From JBGTFE01 sp036403235 (lineage in GTDB: Bacteria > Acidobacteriota > Blastocatellia > Pyrinomonadales > Pyrinomonadaceae), in NCBI GenBank assembly GCA_036403235.1, contig DASWRI010000011.1:1-31303 (forward strand): 31,303 nt of DNA. Direction: 5' to 3'. Of the stretch, positions 16,025 through 22,564 are shown one piece after another. Every line of letters begins with the position of its first letter. Position 1 is the first letter of the stretch. The notes under the pieces were generated by a model. It worked only from the letters and a program-made list of their open reading frames with translations. It made no database searches and had not been told where the DNA came from. Made by a program: the position numbers and the translations under genes.

Positions 16025-17077
16025 ATGGCAGATGATTTTATTAACAAGGCTAAGACGGTAATCGGCACGAGCGCCGATGACGATTATATTCTCGCGCCGA
16101 TTGAGCACGCCAAAGAATACAAAGATACGGCGTCCGATTTGGCCGACATTCTCATCTCCAGCGCGGTCGAAGGCACGGCCGAACAATATGTCGAAAGAGA
16201 TAAAATCGCCATCGCCGCGCAGGCTGAGTTCAGGCGAATTTTTGAGCGGGCCAATAAACTTATTTTCGCTACGGCAATTTTTTCGGCGCTCGTGCTGGCA
16301 GTCAGCATAGTTTTTCCGGCGATTCCCCATAATCCGCTCGTCAAACAAATTCTGCTGGTCGGCTTCAGTCTGTTGACGGCGATTTTCGGCGCGCTGGCTT
16401 CGAGAGATTTGAATATTATCAATAACGGCGAGCTGCTCAAAGACTGGACGGCTAAAAGGTCGGACGCGGAAGGCCACCGGCTCGATTATTTTTACCAGAT
16501 TGCGCAGTCGATTCACCAGACGACGAAAGGCAGTATTCCGGTTGACCTTTTAAAGCTCGAATATTTTCGCAGATACCAGCTCGATATGCAGATGGCTTTT
16601 TATCGGAGCAAATCGCAGGCGAACAAGGAAATGTCTAAAAAAATTCTTTTCTCGAGCAGTCTGGCAATCGCCGGAGCATCGATGGCGACGGCGTTTGCCG
16701 GAGTCCTCGGCGCGATAAACGGCGGATTTGCCGCTATTGCCGCTTTCGGAACTATTTTTATCGCCTTCAGTTCTTATTCGGCGACGAGAGAAGAAATTTA
16801 TCAGTATCGCCGAAACGCCGAGCGTTACGACCGGACGCTGAAAATACTGGAAGATATCCGCAAGAAAATCGACCACGTCCGGCAGGCCGTTTTTTTGGCC
16901 GGGCAAAAGCCTTTGACCGATTTTATCGACGCCGTCCACGAACAGCTTTCGCTCGAACACAGCCAGTGGCTCGGTGAACAAAGTCAGGCGCTCAGCGCGG
17001 TCGCCAAACTCGAGGAAACTTTGAAGAAATACACTTCCGGCCAGGAAGCGAGGCCGGTCGAGACAAATAATTCGTAG
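16025..17077 (+). CDS. Four-TM protein resembling two tandem SLATT/DUF4231-type modules
   Basis: 350 residues from ATG 16025, set by GAGGAG at 16014-16019; the frame runs open upstream to a GTG at 15854, but no ribosome-binding site supports it. Four membrane segments occur in two pairs. TM1 is about 79-101 (LIFATAIFSALVLAVSIVF) and TM2 about 108-127 (ILLVGFSLLTAIFGALAS). TM3 is about 206-230 (ILFSSSLAIAGASMATAFAG) and TM4 about 232-252 (FAAIAAFGTIFIAFSSYS). After TM4 a helix YQYRRNAERYDRTLKILEDI matches the cytosolic helix that follows the hairpin in SLATT proteins. SLATT proteins are proposed pore-forming effectors of nucleotide-signalling defence systems, but no nucleotidyltransferase, SLOG or sensor gene is beside it. 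The gene has its own promoter and terminator. The family call is tentative; a generic four-TM protein is the alternative. Confidence 0.6.
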   Translation: MADDFINKAKTVIGTSADDDYILAPIEHAKEYKDTASDLADILISSAVEGTAEQYVERDKIAIAAQAEFRRIFERANKLIFATAIFSALVLAVSIVFPAIPHNPLVKQILLVGFSLLTAIFGALASRDLNIINNGELLKDWTAKRSDAEGHRLDYFYQIAQSIHQTTKGSIPVDLLKLEYFRRYQLDMQMAFYRSKSQANKEMSKKILFSSSLAIAGASMATAFAGVLGAINGGFAAIAAFGTIFIAFSSYSATREEIYQYRRNAERYDRTLKILEDIRKKIDHVRQAVFLAGQKPLTDFIDAVHEQLSLEHSQWLGEQSQALSAVAKLEETLKKYTSGQEARPVETNNS

Positions 17078-17100
17078 CCGGATTTTGCGGGAGTTTTGAG

Positions 17101-17150
17101 AAGCTGAAAATAAAAATGCATTTTATTCAAAGCGTTTTTATTTTCAGCTT
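17101..17150. terminator. Bidirectional terminator between convergent genes
   Basis: AAGCTGAAAATAAAAA (17101-17116) and TTTTTATTTTCAGCTT (17135-17150) form a perfect 16-bp stem with an 18-nt loop. The right arm contains the stop codon (TCA, 17144-17146) of the minus-strand SpoIIM-family gene, so one hairpin can serve both convergent transcripts. Confidence 0.8.
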
Positions 17151-18133
17151 GCGCGCAGGATTTGCTTCGCCTCGGGCTTTTCCGTTTCTTTTTCGCGCCC
17201 GACCAGCAATAAATACGAGTACATCGCGATTCCCGTCAAAATTCCCGTCCCGACTTTGATTGGCGCGGGCAAATCGGCGGGCGACAGAAAGCCTTCGATT
17301 GTTCCGGCGACGACGAGCAGAAAGGCGCAGCCGAGAACAATCCGAACCGCTTCGATTCCCCTTTTTTTGAGCGCCTGTGCGCGCGTCAAATCGCCCGGAT
17401 TTATCATCGCGTAACCTATCATCATTCCCGCGCCGCCGCAGAAGAAAATGCACGAAAGCTCGATAACGCCGTGCCCGACGACGAACGCGGCCAGCGCGTT
17501 GCCGAAATTGGCGTCGATTTTATAGCAGACGGCAAAAACGCTTCCCAGACGCGCGCCTTCGAACGCCAAATCGTAAAACGCGCCGATGCCGAAAAACGCG
17601 CCCATCGCGAAAGCGCGAAACGTGACCAGCACGTTGTTGCTCATAATCGAAGTCGCGCCGACCTGATTGGCATCGTTGAGACTGAGCCACCATTGATTAT
17701 TCGCCCTCACCTGCTCGCGCACGTCGGCATAGACGAACTGCGAAAAATCCATATCGCGCCAGGTCAGCGTAAATCCGATAACGGCAAAAAGCGCGAAAAT
17801 TCCGAAAGCAGTCCACATATACCGCGCGTTTTTGCGAAACGTGCGCGGAAAATCTTCGGTGAAAAACTTCCAGATGAGCCCGATTCCCTGATTTTCGGCG
17901 CGATAAATCTTGCCGTGCGCGCGGATGACCAGACTGTTGAGATAATTAACGAGCTTCGGGTCGCGCGTTTCGGCGCGGGCGACGGCGAGGTCGGTGGCGG
18001 CACGGCGATAAAGCTCGCCGAACTCGCGAACTTCGGCGCGCGAGAGCCCGCGTATCGAAGAAGTTTCCAGGATGGAAAGCAAATCTTCAAGTCGCTGCCA
18101 GTTGTTTTTGCGTTCGTTGATAAAACGATTCAT
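17144..18133 (-). CDS. SpoIIM (DUF95) family integral membrane protein
   Basis: 329 residues. A helical N-terminal part (NNWQRLEDLLSILE ... ELYRRAATDLAVARA) is followed by TM segments at about 105-125 (WTAFGIFALFAVIGFTLTW), 170-205, 220-245 and 265-315. Family features are the GHGVIELSCIFFCGGAGMM motif, NPGDLTRAQAL, and an AGTIEGFLSP segment. SpoIIM was named for its role in engulfment in endospore formers, but this branch occurs widely in non-sporulating bacteria next to RDD, DUF58 and MoxR genes, so sporulation should not be assumed. No ribosome-binding site is evident before ATG 18133; the upstream bases belong to an AT-rich repeated block. The C-terminus ends inside the shared terminator. 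Confidence 0.88.
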   Translation of the reverse strand: MNRFINERKNNWQRLEDLLSILETSSIRGLSRAEVREFGELYRRAATDLAVARAETRDPKLVNYLNSLVIRAHGKIYRAENQGIGLIWKFFTEDFPRTFRKNARYMWTAFGIFALFAVIGFTLTWRDMDFSQFVYADVREQVRANNQWWLSLNDANQVGATSIMSNNVLVTFRAFAMGAFFGIGAFYDLAFEGARLGSVFAVCYKIDANFGNALAAFVVGHGVIELSCIFFCGGAGMMIGYAMINPGDLTRAQALKKRGIEAVRIVLGCAFLLVVAGTIEGFLSPADLPAPIKVGTGILTGIAMYSYLLLVGREKETEKPEAKQILRAS

Positions 18134-18150
18134 ACGATTTTATGATTTTG

Positions 18151-18274
18151 GATTTTAGATTTTAGATTTTTGTTTTTTCGTTTTTCGTTTCCATATTCTG
18201 CAAAACCAAAATTATTTAGAAATGTTACGATTATATATTGCTAATCCAAAATCCAAAATCTAAAATCTAAAATC
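18151..18274. repeat. Perfect 20-bp inverted repeat made of 7-nt units between divergent genes
   Basis: GATTTTAGATTTTAGATTTT at 18151-18170 has its exact reverse complement at 18255-18274, 84 bp away. Each arm is built from GATTTTA heptamers, with further degenerate copies (GATTTTG) on the outer side of both arms. The arms sit just upstream of the two divergent start codons, in place of ribosome-binding sites, so they may be promoter or translation-control elements, or a dispersed genome repeat. Confidence 0.75.
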
Positions 18275-18279
18275 AGCCG

Positions 18280-20130
18280 ATGTCTGAAGAAGCAAAAAAA
18301 TTTCACGAAGAAGAAGCCATCGAAAAAACTTACGACTGGCACGTCGCGCGGCGACTGATGAGTTATCTCAAGCCGTATTGGTATATCGCGACGTTTGCGC
18401 TCGTTTTGACGATTGTGGTGAATATTCTCGGAAGCTTGCAGCCGCGCTTTACGCAATACGCGGTCGACGGATTTATCACGCTGCACCGAGTCGAAGGCAT
18501 CTGGCTCTTTGCCTTTGCCTTTTTCTGTTTGTTTCTGTTTCGTTTTCTTTTTTCTTACCTTCAGGAAATTCTCGTCAATATCGTCGGGCAAAAGGTCATG
18601 TTCGACCTCAGAACGCAGATTTTTACAAAGCTCCAGCACCAGGAAGTCGCCTATTACGACAAACACCCGGTCGGGCGCATCATCACGCGTCTGACGAGCG
18701 ACGTCGACGCTTTGAACGAGCTTTTTACGTCGGGCGTCATCGACGTTCTCGGCGATTTGGTGATTATTTTCGCCATCGTCGCGCAGATGTTCTGGTGGGA
18801 TTGGCGGCTCGCGCTCGTCTCTTTAATCAGCGTTCCGCTTCTTTTTGCCGCGACGAACTGGTTTCGCAAACGCGCGCGCCTCGGTTTTGATAAAGTCCGC
18901 ACCAGAAACGCGAAACTGAACGCGTTTTTGCAGGAATATATTTCCGGCGCGCAGACCGTGCAGCTTTTTAACGCCGAGAAAAAAGCGCAAAATCGCTTTG
19001 ACGAAATCAACGACGATTACCGCAACGCCAATATCGAAACGATTTATTATTACGCGATTTTTTATCCGATGGTCGATTTTATCGGCGCTATCGGCATCGC
19101 CGTCGTGCTCTGGTTCAGCGGTTATCAATTTTTGACCGGCGCTGGAACGGCTCTGACCATCGGAACGGTTATCGCTTTCGTGCAATATTCGGGAATGCTT
19201 TTCCAGCCGATACGCGACCTTTCCGACAAATTCAACATTTTGCAGGCGGCCATCGTCGCTTCGCACCGCGTTTTTATACTGCTCGATTTGGACGTCGCCA
19301 TCGAAACGCCCGCGAAGCCGAAAAAGACCGGAAAATCCGCCGGGCGCATCGAGTTCGAAAACGTATGGTTTGCTTATAAAGATGAGGAATGGGTTTTGAA
19401 GGGCGTTTCCTTCGTAGTCAATGCGGGCGAATCGATTGCGCTCGTCGGGCATACGGGTTCGGGGAAAACGACCGTGACGAATCTGCTGATGCGTTTTTAC
19501 GACGTCCAGAAAGGCCGCATTCTGCTTGACGGCGTTGACGTGCGCGATTGGGATTTGCAGGATTTGCGCGAAAATTTCGCCGTCGTTCTGCAGGACGTTT
19601 TTTTGTTTTCCGGCTCGATTGCCAACAATATCAGGCTCGGAAATAAAAATATCACCGACGAAAAACTCGTCTGGGCGGCCAAAGAAGTGCACGCCGACGA
19701 ATTTGTAACAAAGCTTTCCGAAGCTTATGCGGCCGAAGTCAGAGAACGCGGAAGCGGACTTTCGGTCGGGCAGAAACAATTGATTTCTTTTGCGCGCGCG
19801 CTGGCCTTCGAGCCTTCGATTCTCGTTCTGGACGAAGCGACCAGCTCGATTGACACCGAAACCGAGCAATTGATTCAGCAGGCCGTCAATCGCGTCATGG
19901 AGGACAGAACTTCTTTAATCGTCGCGCACCGCCTTTCGACGATTCAGCGTTGCGACCGGATTATGGTTTTTCATCACGGCGAATTGCGCGAAAGCGGCTC
20001 GCACAATGAGCTGCTCGCAAAACGCGGGCTTTACTGGCGTCTCTATCAATTGCAATATGTTGAGGATAAACTGCAAAACCCGATGCCCGACAACCAGAAT
20101 CTGAGCCTCGAATCAGGCTCTTTCAATTAA
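18280..20130 (+). CDS. ABC exporter, fused permease and ATPase (MsbA/MDR-like)
   Basis: 616 residues, the usual length for a half-size type IV exporter. Residues about 25-320 form a six-helix transmembrane domain, with QEVAYYDKHPVGRIITRLTSDVD as the coupling region. The ATPase domain (about 345-580) has Walker A GHTGSGKTT (about 390-398), Q-loop VLQDVFLFSG, signature LSVGQ (about 494-498), Walker B ILVLDEATSSID (about 514-525) and H-loop IVAHRLS (about 547-553). All catalytic residues are present, so it should be an active homodimeric or heterodimeric exporter. The substrate (lipid, peptide or drug) cannot be inferred; no biosynthetic partner is nearby. No ribosome-binding site precedes ATG 18280, and the upstream bases belong to the AT-rich repeat. 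Confidence 0.95.
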   Translation: MSEEAKKFHEEEAIEKTYDWHVARRLMSYLKPYWYIATFALVLTIVVNILGSLQPRFTQYAVDGFITLHRVEGIWLFAFAFFCLFLFRFLFSYLQEILVNIVGQKVMFDLRTQIFTKLQHQEVAYYDKHPVGRIITRLTSDVDALNELFTSGVIDVLGDLVIIFAIVAQMFWWDWRLALVSLISVPLLFAATNWFRKRARLGFDKVRTRNAKLNAFLQEYISGAQTVQLFNAEKKAQNRFDEINDDYRNANIETIYYYAIFYPMVDFIGAIGIAVVLWFSGYQFLTGAGTALTIGTVIAFVQYSGMLFQPIRDLSDKFNILQAAIVASHRVFILLDLDVAIETPAKPKKTGKSAGRIEFENVWFAYKDEEWVLKGVSFVVNAGESIALVGHTGSGKTTVTNLLMRFYDVQKGRILLDGVDVRDWDLQDLRENFAVVLQDVFLFSGSIANNIRLGNKNITDEKLVWAAKEVHADEFVTKLSEAYAAEVRERGSGLSVGQKQLISFARALAFEPSILVLDEATSSIDTETEQLIQQAVNRVMEDRTSLIVAHRLSTIQRCDRIMVFHHGELRESGSHNELLAKRGLYWRLYQLQYVEDKLQNPMPDNQNLSLESGSFN

Positions 20131-20188
20131 TGTATTTTATTAAATTTGAGAGTTTCCGAGAAAATTAGAATAAATTGGAAAATTTGTT

Positions 20189-20194
20189 TATAAT
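20189..20194 (+). promoter_or_regulatory. Perfect TATAAT -10 element 11 nt before the sigma factor start
   Basis: TATAAT at 20189-20194 predicts transcription starting near 20201, only about 5 nt before ATG 20206, and no Shine-Dalgarno sequence is present. A -35 match is poor. This resembles the DUF58 promoter at 11637-11642. Confidence 0.5.
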
Positions 20195-20205
20195 TACACA
20201 ACAAA

Positions 20206-21216
20206 ATGTCTGTTGAAACTACCGAATACACCGATTTACTTGCCGAATGCGAAACCGTCATGAACGAAATTTTCGCGCGCTGCCGTGAAAACGCGCCGAA
20301 TTTCGGAGTCAGCGAAGAAAGTCTTAAAAACTCTCTGCGAAAAACCGCGAAGAAATATCTGCTTTCCAACCAGACGGAAAATCTTTCGGCGCAGGAAGTA
20401 ATCGAATTTTTAAGACAAATTCAGGCCAACGATTTGTTTCTGGCGATTGCCTGCGCGGGCGGCGACGAGCGCGCGTGGTGGGAATTTGACCACCAGCACC
20501 GCGCTTATATGGAACGCGTCGCGCGCCACCTGGCGAGCACCGATATCGACGCCGAGGAAGTTATTCACACGGTTTACGGCGAGCTTTACGGGACGCGCGT
20601 CGTCGACGGCGAAAGAGTTTCGAAATTTGCGACCTACAGTGGGCGCGGCAGCCTGCGCGGCTGGCTGCGGACGGTTATCTGGCATTCGATTGTCGATTTA
20701 CACCGCGCCAGCCATGACGAAGTTTCGCTCGACGAAATGACGGAAAACGTCGGCGAAGGCTACACGCACTCGACTTTTGCCGAAACGACAAAGCTCGGCG
20801 GCGAAGACGAGATGATTGAAAAAATCGCCAAAGACCGTTATCGAAAAGCGACCGTGACCGCCATCGAAAACGCTTTTGCATCTCTCGACAATCACGAAAA
20901 ACTGCTTCTGCTTTATTATCACGTCGAAAATATGAAGCTGCGCGAAATCGCCAAGCTCGTCGAAAATTCGGCATCGCCTCTGCGCGACTGGTTTCAGCGA
21001 AAATCCGCCACGCGCGAGAAAAATCCGGACAGCCGCATCCACGAATCGACGATTATGCGCTGGCTCGAAAAAAGCTACACCAAAGTTTTGCAAATCTTTC
21101 GCAACGAGCTTTTTTCGACGCATTCCTTGAGCGAAGAAGAAGTCGAAATCTGTATGGAGCTTGCCACGCAAGACCTTGCCAACACCAGTTTATATCGAAA
21201 TTTAACGGCAACTTGA
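20206..21216 (+). CDS. Atypical sigma-70/ECF-like sigma factor with an insertion in region 4
   Basis: 336 residues, longer than typical ECF factors (about 180-200). Residues 1-75 are an N-terminal extension. Region 2 is at about 76-168 (AYMERVARHLASTDIDAEEVIHTVYGELY, then RGSLRGWLRTVIWHSIVDLHRA). Region 4 is at about 216-304 (FASLDNHEKLLLLYYHVENMKLREIAKLV, then HESTIMRWLEKSYTKVLQIF). Between the two HTH helices lie about 22 extra residues (DWFQRKSATREKNPD), where normal sigma factors have only the turn. The C-terminus adds about 30 residues. It is followed by a zinc-finger anti-sigma-like gene at 21311, which supports the sigma assignment. It may be transcribed from its own TATAAT promoter without a leader. 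Target promoters are unknown. Confidence 0.75.
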   Translation: MSVETTEYTDLLAECETVMNEIFARCRENAPNFGVSEESLKNSLRKTAKKYLLSNQTENLSAQEVIEFLRQIQANDLFLAIACAGGDERAWWEFDHQHRAYMERVARHLASTDIDAEEVIHTVYGELYGTRVVDGERVSKFATYSGRGSLRGWLRTVIWHSIVDLHRASHDEVSLDEMTENVGEGYTHSTFAETTKLGGEDEMIEKIAKDRYRKATVTAIENAFASLDNHEKLLLLYYHVENMKLREIAKLVENSASPLRDWFQRKSATREKNPDSRIHESTIMRWLEKSYTKVLQIFRNELFSTHSLSEEEVEICMELATQDLANTSLYRNLTAT

Positions 21217-21257
21217 CGCCTTACTTAACACATCGAAAAATTCTTTGAGGAAAATTT

Positions 21258-21290
21258 ATGCAAATAATAAGAATTATTGACGTCTGTTAA
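21258..21290 (+). CDS. Possible 10-residue leader peptide between sigma and anti-sigma genes
   Basis: ATG 21258 is preceded by TTGAGG (21245-21250) and encodes MQIIRIIDVC, ending at TAA 21288-21290. The GGGAGG site of the anti-sigma-like gene starts 3 nt after this stop codon. Four of the ten residues are isoleucine, including two rare-looking ATA codons. It may couple translation or act as an attenuating leader; chance occurrence cannot be excluded. Confidence 0.25.
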   Translation: MQIIRIIDVC

Positions 21291-21310
21291 GCGGGAGGCT
21301 GGAATTGAAA

Positions 21311-21730
21311 ATGGAAAATACGGGGAAACTGCATTCGCAGGAAATAAAAATACAGGGATTAATAGACCGCTACTTGAGGGCGAAAACCGCCGGTAATAAT
21401 TTATCAGAAGCACAGCATTTAGACGAAGATTCGCTCACGGCATTTGTTGAAGGAAATCTGGGCAAACGCGAATCGCAGCCGATTGTAAGTCATCTGGTTG
21501 ACTGTTCTTTCTGCCGTCATATAACGGCGGAGCTCGTCAGGCTGGATTTGGCTTTTGCAATCGAAGAAATTCCGCTCGACGCCGTCGGCGAGCAGCCGGC
21601 GAAAATTTCCGAAGTCATCAGCGGCTTTTTGGGACGCATTTTCGGAACAAACGACGGAGCGGTTTTTGCCCTCGGTGAAGAAGAAGAAGAAAAAACCGAA
21701 GAAGAGAAAAAACCGGAAGGCGAAGAATAA
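21311..21730 (+). CDS. Soluble zinc-binding anti-sigma factor-like protein
   Basis: 139 residues from ATG 21311. An in-frame TTG at 21305 lies 6 nt after GGGAGG (21293-21298) and is an equally possible start, because the ATG is 12 nt away. Residues about 32-75 form a ZAS (zinc anti-sigma) domain: H36, then H61-L-V-D-C65-S-F-C68, the HxxxCxxC motif, preceded by the usual SLTAFVEGNLGKRES helix. No TM segment is present, so it would be cytosolic, unlike many anti-sigma factors. The C-terminus is strongly acidic (runs of Glu after GEEEEEKTEEEKKPEGEE). Adjacent to the sigma factor on the same strand, it is probably its regulator, holding it until a redox, metal or other signal. A terminator follows. 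Confidence 0.75.
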   Translation: MENTGKLHSQEIKIQGLIDRYLRAKTAGNNLSEAQHLDEDSLTAFVEGNLGKRESQPIVSHLVDCSFCRHITAELVRLDLAFAIEEIPLDAVGEQPAKISEVISGFLGRIFGTNDGAVFALGEEEEEKTEEEKKPEGEE

Positions 21731-21757
21731 AAAACAAATTTCGGGAAGAAATTCCGG

Positions 21758-21798
21758 AGGCCTGCAATCTAAAAGTAGATGCAGGCCTTCGGCTTTTT
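21758..21798 (+). terminator. Rho-independent terminator of the sigma/anti-sigma unit
   Basis: AGGCCTGC (21758-21765) pairs with GCAGGCCT (21781-21788), with an inner ATCT/AGAT stem and one bulged A, followed by CGGCTTTTT. It lies 28 bp after the anti-sigma stop codon. Confidence 0.8.
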
Positions 21799-21860
21799 AA
21801 ATCAAAACGGAAAATCCTTTTTATCAAACCGGCGGCTTATAGTTTCTTCTCCTTTAGAGT

Positions 21861-21866
21861 TATAAT
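21861..21866 (+). promoter_or_regulatory. TATAAT -10 element of the ribA gene
   Basis: TATAAT at 21861-21866 lies 34 bp before the TTG start codon. No good -35 hexamer is visible at 16-18 bp. The predicted leader of about 28 nt holds only the GGTGGAG ribosome-binding site, so there is no room for an FMN riboswitch. Confidence 0.45.
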
Positions 21867-21900
21867 TTTTATATCGAATTTTTTTGGTGGAGATTAAAAG

Positions 21901-22539
21901 TTGTTAGAAAATAATCACGATTGCCTGCCCGAGTCACATTCAATTTCCGTAGAAAAAGTAGCAACGGCCAACTTGCCGACGGAAATCGGCGAATTTAGGA
22001 TTGCCGGTTATCGTTCACTAACGAGCAACGAGGAATTTGTCGTTCTCTACAAGGGCGAAATGGATAAAGATGTGCCGACGCTCGTCCGGATTCATTCGCA
22101 GTGTCTGACGGGCGACGTTTTCGGCTCGGTTAAATGCGATTGCGGCCCGCAGCTTCACAAGGCGATGGAAATGATTGAAGCCGAAGGCCGCGGCGCAATC
22201 GTCTACCAGCAGCAGGAGGGACGCGGAATCGGAATTATCAACAAAATTCGCGCCTACGCACTGCAGGACGAGGGCGCGGATACGGTCGAAGCCAACGAGA
22301 AGCTCGGTTTTGCGGTTGACGCGCGTCAATACCAGCAATGCGCCGAAATTCTTTTCGACTTGGGACTTTGCAAAGTCCGCGTGATGTCGAACAATCCCGA
22401 TAAGCTGCGGGCGCTCGAAGCGGCGGGACTGCAAATTGTCGAGCGCGTACCGATAGAAGTCGAAGCCGAACAGCCAGCGGCACATTACTTGCGAGTAAAA
22501 AAAGAAAAAATGGGACATTTGCTCAATGTTGCCGAATAA
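21901..22539 (+). CDS. ribA: GTP cyclohydrolase II
   Basis: 212 residues, the length of a stand-alone RibA. It starts at TTG 21901, fixed by GGTGGAG at 21886-21892 with 8-nt spacing. It catalyses the first committed step of riboflavin synthesis, conversion of GTP to 2,5-diamino-6-ribosylamino-4(3H)-pyrimidinone 5'-phosphate with formate release. Zinc ligands lie in RIHSQCLTGDVFGSVKCDCG (one Cys in SQC, two in CDC). QQEGRGIGIINKIRAYALQD carries the catalytic Arg region, and TVEANEKLGF and VMSNNPDKLRALE are conserved. The DHBP synthase domain found in RibBA fusions is absent. It is followed after 25 nt by a TPR protein on the same strand, probably co-transcribed, although that gene has no obvious flavin link. 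Confidence 0.96.
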   Translation: MLENNHDCLPESHSISVEKVATANLPTEIGEFRIAGYRSLTSNEEFVVLYKGEMDKDVPTLVRIHSQCLTGDVFGSVKCDCGPQLHKAMEMIEAEGRGAIVYQQQEGRGIGIINKIRAYALQDEGADTVEANEKLGFAVDARQYQQCAEILFDLGLCKVRVMSNNPDKLRALEAAGLQIVERVPIEVEAEQPAAHYLRVKKEKMGHLLNVAE

Positions 22540-22564
22540 ACTTTAAGATAATTGGAGAATAAAT

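Noticed and set aside
18823..19869. Minus-strand ORF of 348 codons inside the ABC exporter gene
   Set aside because: Antisense to conserved ATPase motifs; composition is typical of a shadow frame.
21867..21900. FMN riboswitch upstream of ribA
   Set aside because: The predicted leader is only about 30 nt, far too short, and no conserved riboswitch elements are seen.
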